Virus record (IMG/VR): IMGVR_UViG_3300037804_000367
Span: 62,001 to 126,000 of that record
Length of the DNA: 64,000 nucleotides
Direction: 5' to 3' (one strand)
DNA from: a virus
The translations under genes and the position numbers were made by a program. Numbering within the stretch: the stretch's first letter is position 1; each line of letters opens with the position of its first letter. Shown here piece by piece: positions 57,529 to 64,000 of this stretch. The notes beneath the pieces were generated by a model that ran no database searches, was not told where the DNA came from, and saw nothing but the letters and a program-made list of their open reading frames with translations.

Positions 57529-57800
57529 TAAAAAAAAAGAGAACTAAGCAATCGACGGGGAGGATTAGCTTAGTTCTCTATAATTTTGTCAGTTACGATT
57601 CTGACGCCGTGTTATCGTAACGGCCGCTCTTGAAAAGATTAGAAAGGTCTTTTCTCAATCATCTTCACGCCTGTGTTATAATTTAAACTCACTTCAGGTC
57701 TTTCGAGGTGTAACAGTTGGAACAGATTAGCAGCATATTCAAATCTCACCCGAAGGTCACACAATTCGATTTGACTTCACTACTGTTCCGATGCTCCCTT
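57529..57800 (-). ncRNA. Structured ncRNA candidate with intrinsic terminator
   Basis: No ORF. On the minus strand: GGAACAG...CTGTTCC closing stem enclosing TCAAATC/GATTTGA; a TTGAGAAAAGA/TCTTTTCAA hairpin; GTTACGAT/ATCGTAAC; and finally AGAGAACTAAGC...GCTTAGTTCTCT followed by T9, a textbook terminator (57529-57579). The series of stable stems ending in a terminator suggests a discrete ~260-nt RNA. It does not match tRNA, tmRNA, 6S or RNase P as far as I can see. Confidence 0.55.
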
Positions 57801-57808
57801 TTAGGTAT

Positions 57809-58225
57809 TCATGTGTTGTTATTTAATGTTACTTTTCCATTTGGAAATACTATGAATATTTTACGTTTCTTTTTTCTAGCATATCGAATTGTCGACCAAG
57901 TTCCTGATCGAATTTGTTCTTCTTCTGAATTTGGAAACGCAATCATTATCTGTGAATCGTCTACAATGTCCTTATTCCTGTCCAAATAAGATTTGGTAGG
58001 TAGAATTGTAGTGCCATTACAGAATGCACGATTTGATTTGTTTGTAGGGGGATGAATGACAGATTGTAAACCTAGTTCATCTAGGACATTATGAAAAGCT
58101 AAATCAGCTCCTACACAATCTCCATGATGACCTTCAGTGACTTTTAATTCAACTAAAATGTGTCTCAAAACTTTTTCAGCCACAGTAGACATTGAATATC
58201 TATTTCCTGTCATTCCAATTTTCAT
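57809..58225 (-). CDS. SLOG-superfamily (DprA/LOG-like) nucleotide-binding protein
   Basis: 138 residues. MKIGMTGNRY (glycine loop), HHGDCVGADLAFHNV, then HPPTNKSNRAF, YLDRNKDIVDDSQIMIAFP and SGTWSTIRYARKKK follow the Rossmann-like SLOG pattern. These bind nucleotides or process nucleotide-derived signals. A phage role in sensing or removing a defence second messenger is possible but speculative. Confidence 0.7.
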   Translation of the reverse strand: MKIGMTGNRYSMSTVAEKVLRHILVELKVTEGHHGDCVGADLAFHNVLDELGLQSVIHPPTNKSNRAFCNGTTILPTKSYLDRNKDIVDDSQIMIAFPNSEEEQIRSGTWSTIRYARKKKRKIFIVFPNGKVTLNNNT

Positions 58226-58228
58226 ACT

Positions 58229-58561
58229 TTATTTTTTCCTATTATTATAAATGAGATCACTCATCCATAAGGTCCAATTACAAGCATGAAAAGGTTTCTT
58301 GTATCTCCAGTGTTCTTTTTTATCAGACTTTCTGGATTTGGACTTGGTTTGTTTTTTAATTCTATATTGAGTTTTACGATAAATTTTCCAAGATCTTCTT
58401 GAGTTGTGAGCTTCTGGTCCATCGTCCCATGGATCATTTGTCTCCAACCACTTTGCTATCTTGAACTCTTTATTTGATTGTGCAGTTGCACAGCTCCATT
58501 TTCCGTAACGGTTTTTGGAATCATTTTCATCTTCGTAATAATCTAACTCTTCTTGTGTCAT
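58229..58561 (-). CDS. Basic protein with WKxxRKTQY motif
   Basis: 110 residues. Acidic start, then RSWKIYRKTQYRIKKQTKSKS and a basic Trp-rich end. The motif matches 24759..24953 and 51850..52059. Unknown; nucleic-acid binding plausible. Confidence 0.55.
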   Translation of the reverse strand: MTQEELDYYEDENDSKNRYGKWSCATAQSNKEFKIAKWLETNDPWDDGPEAHNSRRSWKIYRKTQYRIKKQTKSKSRKSDKKEHWRYKKPFHACNWTLWMSDLIYNNRKK

Positions 58562-58651
58562 ATGATACTCCTTGTTGATTCATGTTTAAATACACGATCG
58601 AGTGTCATATTCCTTATATAATATTTTCATTTCGCTACCTTTAAATTTTAA

Positions 58652-59251
58652 TTAGTCGTACTCTTCAGCAAAATCTTCAAGCTTGTCAATCATTTCCCAC
58701 ATCGCTCCTGCTTGAGCATGGAAGTCATCAGAAGATACAGTGTAGTTTTCACCTTTATCAGCTTCTATGTAATCTCTCCACTTCTCAAGAAGCTCAGCTT
58801 CTTCTCTAAACTTCACAAGCATTTCACGAATGTCAAATTGACTTTGGCCAGGCTCATCATTACTTTCAGTTACAACTTCTTCTGAAACTTCTTCGACAGA
58901 CTCGTCCATGTCAGGCAAGCACTCAGAGAATCTATGAGTATCAGCTATGAAAGTATGTATTTTTTGTAAGCTTTCATCAAGATCATCGCCGTCTGTTTTT
59001 TCATCAAACCCTTCTCCAGGTAGAATTGAAAGATCCTTAGAGCCCTTATCAAAACTAATACCTTCAATTGTAATTGGGAGTTCAAGATCCATGTCATCAA
59101 TAGCATCAAATAAAAACTCAGCTAATTCTTCGCCCTTATCATCTGAAATTTTATCATTCAGTTCAAATCCAAATTTTGTAGCTTTACTCTCAGATAGTTT
59201 GTCATGCATGGAGTTATAAGCTTCCATAATCTGTTGTTTTTCATCTTGCAT
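58652..59251 (-). CDS. Highly acidic unknown protein
   Basis: 199 residues, very rich in Glu/Asp (for example ESVEEVSEEVVTESNDEPG), helical second half ending MWEMIDKLEDFAEEYD. Could be a scaffold/internal protein or DNA mimic, unproven. CATAAATA late-like box ~33 nt upstream. Confidence 0.55.
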   Translation of the reverse strand: MQDEKQQIMEAYNSMHDKLSESKATKFGFELNDKISDDKGEELAEFLFDAIDDMDLELPITIEGISFDKGSKDLSILPGEGFDEKTDGDDLDESLQKIHTFIADTHRFSECLPDMDESVEEVSEEVVTESNDEPGQSQFDIREMLVKFREEAELLEKWRDYIEADKGENYTVSSDDFHAQAGAMWEMIDKLEDFAEEYD

Positions 59252-59308
59252 TGTATTATATTCCTATTATTAAATTATAAAAGTATTTATGGTTAAACGG
59301 TAGTGAAA

Positions 59309-59650
59309 CTAGAATAAAAAGTTTTTCATTGTGACAAATGTCATCACTTCTGACACAGTTGCATCATCAGTATCATAGTCTTGACCCATTAATTGATTGA
59401 GAACATTTCCTTTTGCAATCTTTTCAGCTATCTTACTAGTGGTTACAATTTCAACAATATCAAACTTTGCTGGATTCGCGCGCTTGCTGAGAGGTGCTTT
59501 GCTGTATTGGATCTGTTTATCGAGTTGAACCAAAGTCATTAATAATTCATCTGAAAACAAATCAACATGGTCCCAAACAAATCCTTTAAAACGAGTCGGA
59601 CGACAGTAACCTTTTACCAAATATTCGTTGAGTTTTTCTCTTGTAATCAT
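59309..59650 (-). CDS. Unknown 113-residue protein, first in P15 unit
   Basis: YLVKGYCRPTRFKGFVWDHVDLFSDELLMTLVQLDKQI, then SEVMTFVTMKNFLF end. No family recognised. RBS GGAGATTCGGTT. Followed by an AT-rich gap of about 55 nt. Confidence 0.55.
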   Translation of the reverse strand: MITREKLNEYLVKGYCRPTRFKGFVWDHVDLFSDELLMTLVQLDKQIQYSKAPLSKRANPAKFDIVEIVTTSKIAEKIAKGNVLNQLMGQDYDTDDATVSEVMTFVTMKNFLF

Positions 59651-59685
59651 AACCGAATCTCCTAATTTCTTTTCTTACCTACTTT

Positions 59686-59713
59686 AATATACACCCTTAA
59701 ATAGATAAGTCAA
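59686..59713 (-). promoter_or_regulatory. Sigma70-like promoter P15
   Basis: TTGACT (59708-59713), 16-nt spacer, TATATT (59686-59691). Drives 59309..59650 and possibly further genes. Confidence 0.8.
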
Positions 59714-59726
59714 GGACAAAATGAAA

Positions 59727-60098
59727 CTATTTCTTAGGAGATTGTATGTGATTAATCAATATGTGAAAAGGTAATCTTATCGCTCTGTATTGTTTATCTT
59801 TTAACCTAGCAGTCATTTCTTCGCCTGCTCCTGGATTCATAGTATGAATCACTATTTGTTCTATGGTAGATAAATTAGATTCAATCCAACGTACGACTTC
59901 CATTCCAGTATCTTTACGATCAGAACTTACCATGACTTCTCCACCCAAATCATGATCTAGAAACAAGCTACCGACATCATTTGTTGATAACAAGTCAATT
60001 ATTTCTTGAGCAGTTTCCACACACACAGCATGTGGAATCTTTTCTAAAAAGGCTTTTGTTCGTTTTGGGTCATCATCTAAGAATAAAACATCAATCAT
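59727..60098 (-). CDS. Cyclic-phosphate-processing receiver-domain protein
   Basis: 123 residues from the ATG after AAGGAATCAATTAAA. MIDVLFLDDDPKRTKAF gives the receiver-fold acidic triad; LFLDHDLGG and HTMNPGAGEEM (H, N, G) match the stand-alone receiver family often called cyclic-phosphate processing receiver domain. Suggests hydrolysis or binding of a cyclic nucleotide-type phosphate, not phosphorelay. Might counter cyclic-nucleotide defences. Confidence 0.68.
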   Translation of the reverse strand: MIDVLFLDDDPKRTKAFLEKIPHAVCVETAQEIIDLLSTNDVGSLFLDHDLGGEVMVSSDRKDTGMEVVRWIESNLSTIEQIVIHTMNPGAGEEMTARLKDKQYRAIRLPFHILINHIQSPKK

Positions 60099-60099
60099 T

Positions 60100-60390
60100 T
60101 TAATTGATTCCTTGTTTTTTGAGTTGTATTTGTTGACTATAAGAAACATAATTAGCATTATGAATCATTACGATCGCGTGTTGAAGTGCTGCTTTTGCTG
60201 TTGGATGTTCTTCCGTGAACACAATACAATCCTGGTTAGTATCCAAATATTTTGCAGCCCAAAGCATCTCACAGAACCAGGTACCGTCTTTAATAGACTG
60301 ACCTAAAGAAGTAACAATCCATTCTTCTGGAGTGTTAATAAATTCGATTCTATTTTGTGGTCTGAATAATTTCAAGATCCATTTGAACAT
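60100..60390 (-). CDS. Unknown 96-residue protein
   Basis: Basic start FKWILKLFRPQN, a beta/alpha middle (CIVFTEEHPTAKAALQHAIVM), helical end. No recognised family. 1-nt spacing to both neighbours. Confidence 0.5.
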   Translation of the reverse strand: MFKWILKLFRPQNRIEFINTPEEWIVTSLGQSIKDGTWFCEMLWAAKYLDTNQDCIVFTEEHPTAKAALQHAIVMIHNANYVSYSQQIQLKKQGIN

Positions 60391-61209
60391 TTATATCTTT
60401 GCTCCATCCATTGACCCTTTCATCTTCTCAAGTTTCTTAACCAGGTCTTCAGTTCCAGTATAATCAGAGTAAGTGAAAGCAGGACAAAGCTTAGCTTTAT
60501 ATCCTGGACACCATCTACAATATTGATTCTTTTTTGGTTGAGGATCGTTACAAGCTTCAATTTCAAACTTAGCATCTATTAACATCTTTTCTACCTCATC
60601 AGCTTCATCAAAGAAGTTACACTTTTGAATAAGATTGTGTTTTGCTTGCCAGAATTCAACATCAATTGATTTAAGATGTGGGAACATTCTTTTGATAGCT
60701 AAAGTATAAATCTTTCCCTGAAGGTTTTCATCTAGTTCTTTTTTAGAAAACTTAACCTTTTGAGTCTTAATATCTATTACTGTTGCGTGAGATCCAATGA
60801 TATCTAGTCTGTCAATGTACCCGAATATTCTCGTTTCACAATCGTTTAGTAACATATCCACAACTACCTCTGCACCATGAAATCTATCAATAGTGTCCCA
60901 ATACCCCATCTTCTTTAAACTCTCACACATTTCAATTACTTTCCTGATCAAAGTCTTTCGTGAAAGATCATATTTTTTACAGGCATTAGCAATCAAATGA
61001 GAATATTTTGGGAAGCAATTTTGGTTATACATGTCCTCGTAAATTTGGTGAACAACAGAACCAACCATTGCACCATCATTTGTTTCTCGTGGAAGCTTCA
61101 CTACATAATTATAATGATGTTTTAATTCACATTCAGTAAATGTTTTTAATCTACTTGCAGACAAATGTTTTAATTTTGGGATTTCTAGTTTAACAGCTTC
61201 GATTGACAT
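60391..61209 (-). CDS. PD-(D/E)xK nuclease (Cas4/RecB-like) with Cys cluster
   Basis: 272 residues. SASRLKTFTECELKHHYNYV, GSVVHQIYEDMY, FGYIDRLDIIG and VIDIKTQK give the nuclease motifs (GxxxHxxxE-like, D, D-x-K). A C-terminal NQYCRWCPGYKAKLCPAF probably completes an Fe-S cluster with an upstream Cys (TECELK), as in Cas4/RecB-type enzymes. No CRISPR array is present; role in phage recombination or end processing is likely. Confidence 0.8.
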   Translation of the reverse strand: MSIEAVKLEIPKLKHLSASRLKTFTECELKHHYNYVVKLPRETNDGAMVGSVVHQIYEDMYNQNCFPKYSHLIANACKKYDLSRKTLIRKVIEMCESLKKMGYWDTIDRFHGAEVVVDMLLNDCETRIFGYIDRLDIIGSHATVIDIKTQKVKFSKKELDENLQGKIYTLAIKRMFPHLKSIDVEFWQAKHNLIQKCNFFDEADEVEKMLIDAKFEIEACNDPQPKKNQYCRWCPGYKAKLCPAFTYSDYTGTEDLVKKLEKMKGSMDGAKI

Positions 61210-61270
61210 AAAGGATCCTTAGTTCGATTTACTTTTATTATCCTTTTTAAACTGTATAAGTTAAGAAGGA

Positions 61271-61693
61271 TTACTGGGAGAATGATTGGATCTTTGTAGC
61301 GAATTTTAAAGGTCGGTGATCAGGTAATGAAGGAATTGAATATTTAATCTCAATATCATATTGGTTCTGATCTTCTTTAGGAGTAACAGTAAGGTCATCA
61401 ACTTCAATTCTTGGTTCAAACGTAGCGATACCGCTTTCAATCTCACGGCCGATTTGGTTAGCCGTGATACGATTGATAGGTTCATAAAGATACTGATGAA
61501 TGTTTAACCCGTAGTCAGGTCTCCTAATTCTCATATTCTTGAACCAAGTAAAAAGATTTACCAACGATTGCTCGATAGAGAACTCATCACGCTTTCCTTT
61601 CGGATCGTCAATGTCGTCCATGTTTAAATCTTTAAACTTAAATTCAGATGAGGTTTGGAGTAATGATCCAAGATCTCTGACTACGTTACTCAA
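61271..61693 (-). CDS. Baseplate wedge protein gp25-like
   Basis: 140 residues. KRDEFSIEQSLVNLFTWFKNMR then RRPDYGLNIHQYLYEPINRITANQIGREIESGIATFEPRIEVDDLTV segments carry the GPW/gp25 pattern: phage baseplate wedge protein with lysozyme-unrelated fold. Places the window in a contractile-tailed phage. Late gene likely. Confidence 0.85.
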   Translation of the reverse strand: MSNVVRDLGSLLQTSSEFKFKDLNMDDIDDPKGKRDEFSIEQSLVNLFTWFKNMRIRRPDYGLNIHQYLYEPINRITANQIGREIESGIATFEPRIEVDDLTVTPKEDQNQYDIEIKYSIPSLPDHRPLKFATKIQSFSQ

Positions 61694-61695
61694 AA

Positions 61696-63366
61696 TTAAT
61701 CTCCGTTTTCTTTACTAGGTTGCTTTTCATATTCATCAAGCAAAGCTAACAGTTCTTCAAAAACTTCTTGTGGATCGTCAGCATATTCTTTATTCAATCC
61801 AAATTGAATAGCTTTTCTCATGTTTCCAAGAGCTGTTGTGTCAGCATGTTCATTTAGTTCACCTCTTGATTTATGTACATTTGTGTAATTGGATTTGAAA
61901 TAACGGTCCCATTTATGTATGGTGCGACTATCCCACGTGTCTTTAAGTTGCTCTAATTCATCATCATTATGAGTAGCGTCTATAATTTTTGCCCAGTACC
62001 ACTCCTCCAGCATATCCTTACTCTTAGGGAAACTAGCAATAGCATTTTCTTTACTATCGTCCATTCCTTCGCCCATTTCTTCATATGTGGCACCAGCATT
62101 AAGAACATCTTCGTCCCAATCTTCACGAATAACAGACTCATAACCTTTTGCTTTGATGTTAGCTTTGTATTCATCATAAAAAGTGTTGATCATTTGCTGC
62201 GTTTCATCATTGTATAAAAGGTCAACTGTGTACGGAAAGATTTCATTGAAGTGTTCAAGAGAAATAATTTTTGTTTCTTTATCTGTTTGCCACTCAGTTC
62301 TTTCAGTTTTAGGAGCACCTCTGCTAAATAATCTCTTAGCATAAGTTGAGAATACATTTTTAATTTGATCTTCTGAGAAATACTTTCCTAGAGCTTGCAT
62401 TAATCCAGTGAAAGAATATATCATTTTGATATCATCACCTTCAGGAGCTGCTCCGAACATAATTTCAAACAATCCAGCCATGTCTTTAGAGTAATTAGAA
62501 TCCTTAGAAGGTACTTCCATGAATACTTTCTTACCATCAACTGTTAATTGACCGTCATCATCACCAAACTTTGCATCTTTGTTTCTCTTATTGCCAGTAA
62601 CAATAGCTTTCATTTCATCAGATGTTACAGGAACAAACTTTTGACGTAGTCCTTTGAAAGAAAGACTATGAAGACCAATAGTGTCTTTAACTGTTTTGCC
62701 TTTCTTCACTGACCCTTTGTCAGTAACGATTGCAACGTTCTTATTCTGAGAGATGTTCTCTGCCATAGCAAATAAAAGGATCTTGTGGAAGGCACCTTTA
62801 ATACCCTTAGACACGTCATTCCAATCGGAGTTGTGTATAAATTTGGAAAATTCTGTTGGTTTATCATCTTCCCATTCTACAAATTCAAAGTCAACTTGTA
62901 CGTTGATCTTTGTATCATCAGAAAGATTCATTTCAAATAAAGTGTTGTATTGATCACCAGCGTTGTTTTTTGACACGCCAAGATATTTCACATTCTCTGT
63001 AATCCATTCGCCTTCAATAGACTTTAGAAATGTTTCCATGTTTTCATATTCAGATTCAGGTACAGTGAGATCGACATCTCCTACGCGCTGTTTGTGTTGA
63101 ACATATTCTTCATCGGATATTTCACCGTTGAAGAATGATTCAGTACTTCCAGTGAATGCAGAACCATCCTTTAAGATACTAGTGTCCTTCCAAAGCGGAT
63201 GACCAAATTGCTCTTTATATTGAAGGTTTAATTGTTCAAATAATTCTACAAGAGTTGTCTTAACTTCACTGCGACTTATTTTGGTAAGGTCCATTTTCTC
63301 AGCACGTGTTCCGTCTCCGAGCTCAACGTTTCCACCTTCTGATATTAATACTAAATTGCCGCCCAT
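61696..63366 (-). CDS. Nucleotidyltransferase-fold phage protein
   Basis: 556 residues. DGSAFTGSTESFFNGEISDEEYVQHKQRVGDVDLTVPES contains a GS...F...GD[V]D-type core resembling a nucleotidyltransferase active site (Gly-Ser then D-x-D in VGDVDL). The rest is alpha/beta and unnamed; late box AATAAATA and GGAATCGATTATC upstream. Sits directly before gp25, as in several T4-like phages of this architecture. Function unknown. Confidence 0.6.
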   Translation of the reverse strand: MGGNLVLISEGGNVELGDGTRAEKMDLTKISRSEVKTTLVELFEQLNLQYKEQFGHPLWKDTSILKDGSAFTGSTESFFNGEISDEEYVQHKQRVGDVDLTVPESEYENMETFLKSIEGEWITENVKYLGVSKNNAGDQYNTLFEMNLSDDTKINVQVDFEFVEWEDDKPTEFSKFIHNSDWNDVSKGIKGAFHKILLFAMAENISQNKNVAIVTDKGSVKKGKTVKDTIGLHSLSFKGLRQKFVPVTSDEMKAIVTGNKRNKDAKFGDDDGQLTVDGKKVFMEVPSKDSNYSKDMAGLFEIMFGAAPEGDDIKMIYSFTGLMQALGKYFSEDQIKNVFSTYAKRLFSRGAPKTERTEWQTDKETKIISLEHFNEIFPYTVDLLYNDETQQMINTFYDEYKANIKAKGYESVIREDWDEDVLNAGATYEEMGEGMDDSKENAIASFPKSKDMLEEWYWAKIIDATHNDDELEQLKDTWDSRTIHKWDRYFKSNYTNVHKSRGELNEHADTTALGNMRKAIQFGLNKEYADDPQEVFEELLALLDEYEKQPSKENGD

Positions 63367-63427
63367 GATAATCGATTCCTTTAAATTAGTGTTTACTTTA
63401 TTTATTAATTTAATACCAACTATGTTA

Positions 63428-63643
63428 TCATCTAGCTTTTTTTAATCTAACAGCAACCGCAACAATAGCAGTGAGATCATTCTTGACCACGTACTTTTGC
63501 AATTGTGTTTTCGCTTGATTGGATGTGATATCAAGTCGAGAATTAGCAATCAATTGAATTACTAAGTCTGTTAACTTTGATATATCATTAGCATAGTAAG
63601 CATCATATACTTCTCTTAACTCATCATCTTTGATATCGTTCAT
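63428..63643 (-). CDS. Unknown helical 71-residue protein
   Basis: All-helical (YDAYYANDISKLTDLVIQLIANSRLDITSNQAKTQLQKYV). No family recognised. RBS AAGGAGATATCAA. Confidence 0.55.
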   Translation of the reverse strand: MNDIKDDELREVYDAYYANDISKLTDLVIQLIANSRLDITSNQAKTQLQKYVVKNDLTAIVAVAVRLKKAR

Positions 63644-63654
63644 TTGATATCTCC

Positions 63655-64000
63655 TTATTTTACAGCATGTGCAAGTTTTACTAGCACGTCAGTGTAAAGT
63701 AATGGACAGTAATTGTTCCTGTCAATAGCAACATTATAATGGTTATCAGCCACTTCAGGTCCTATTGAATGTATGTGTCCATGAATAACATATTTGCACT
63801 CGCTGTCGTTATAAGCTTCATACATGTCAATTAACTTTCCAACATCTTCAGCTTTTTTTATTTGTTTCATTTGCTTTTCAAGTTCTTCATCAGTCTCATA
63901 AAGTGGATAGTGACAAAGAAATGTTTCTCCGCAAACGAAAAAAGGCTTCACGTCTCTAAATCCAAAATCATTTTTAAATTCATCATCTGACATGTGGTCG
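63655..64000 (-). CDS. Calcineurin-like metallophosphoesterase, C-terminal part
   Basis: Open to the window edge. The visible part has TFLCHYPL (metal-binding His) and YVIHGHIHSIG (G-H-x-H), both typical of the family's C-terminal half. The N-terminal D-x-H, GD and GNH motifs are missing, so the gene must begin beyond the window. ATG 63991-63993 is probably internal. Confidence 0.8.
   Translation of the reverse strand, partial: DHMSDDEFKNDFGFRDVKPFFVCGETFLCHYPLYETDEELEKQMKQIKKAEDVGKLIDMYEAYNDSECKYVIHGHIHSIGPEVADNHYNVAIDRNNYCPLLYTDVLVKLAHAVK

Noticed and set aside
1-64000. CRISPR arrays near the Cas4-like gene
   Set aside because: No regularly spaced direct repeats with unique spacers were seen, and no other cas genes. 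The nuclease at 60391..61209 is better read as a phage RecB/Cas4-like enzyme.
1-64000. Whole-genome recoding of UAG as a sense codon
   Set aside because: Many genes end normally at TAG, one directly before a terminator and one as TAG TGA, and long genes are intact without re-reading TAG. Only limited suppression remains possible.
1-64000. Insertion sequences or integrase/att sites
   Set aside because: No transposase, integrase, terminal inverted repeats or target duplications were seen. The genome segment looks lytic.

Overview
The window looks like part of a large, AT-rich, T4-related tailed phage genome. It has about 125 tightly packed genes, almost all on the minus strand with 1-25 nt overlaps or TAATG/ATGA junctions. 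It carries a gp25-like baseplate wedge protein, a tail-fibre module, tRNAs, a tmRNA, two promoter classes (a host-sigma-like TTGACT-N16-TATATT set and T4-late-like TATAAATA boxes), and metabolic and translation accessory genes. Three cargo-like genes resemble proteins of Planctomycetes/Verrucomicrobia/Lentisphaerae bacteria: a prepilin-like protein, a secreted protein with an IGRWKY...DGT domain, and a membrane-anchored squalene-cyclase-fold protein. A host in that superphylum is therefore my inference. No terminase, DNA polymerase, portal or major capsid gene was recognised, so the phage cannot be placed more precisely.

Layout. 1-12.8 kb: small unknown genes plus two clusters (1.6-5.1 and 10.1-12.8 kb) of an 11-member paralogous family built from a ~25-residue repeat (C..HFDKWFD..TFDW..S..LA), with cupin and deaminase genes between. 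12.8-21.5 kb: prepilin-like protein, transglutaminase-like protein, HAD phosphatase, S24/S26-type peptidase, Pth2-like peptidyl-tRNA hydrolase and many small genes. 21.7-27.4 kb: three tRNAs (one with an apparent CUA anticodon), DHFR, a small lipoprotein and a 0.6 kb structured non-coding block. 27.9-30.3 kb: galE-like epimerase and a HEAT-like repeat protein. 30.4-33.65 kb: plus-strand tail-fibre module. 33.7-43.5 kb: CCA-adding enzyme, GT29-like protein, SprT-like protein, 2H phosphoesterase, HNH protein, peptide deformylase, HD hydrolase, methyltransferase, tmRNA. 43.6-49.2 kb: glycan module (RibK-like/methyltransferase fusion, PIG-L deacetylase, glycosyltransferases, sulfotransferase). 49.2-64 kb: small genes, exonuclease, secreted serine protease, SemiSWEET-like protein, cyclase-like protein, a terminator-ended ncRNA candidate, SLOG protein, cyclic-phosphate-type receiver protein, Cas4-like nuclease, gp25-like baseplate protein, NTase-like protein, metallophosphoesterase (cut by the window edge).

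The most unusual signals are the repeat family and a shared C-terminal tag, roughly [KE]-M-x-x-H-[LIM], found at the extreme end of about 22 proteins with otherwise unrelated bodies. Synonymous codons differ between copies, so the signal appears to be selected as protein. It could be a sorting, packaging or turnover signal. The tmRNA, tRNAs lacking encoded CCA, CCA-adding enzyme, peptidyl-tRNA hydrolase, deformylase and ppGpp-hydrolase-like gene together suggest the phage supplements host translation and stress control.
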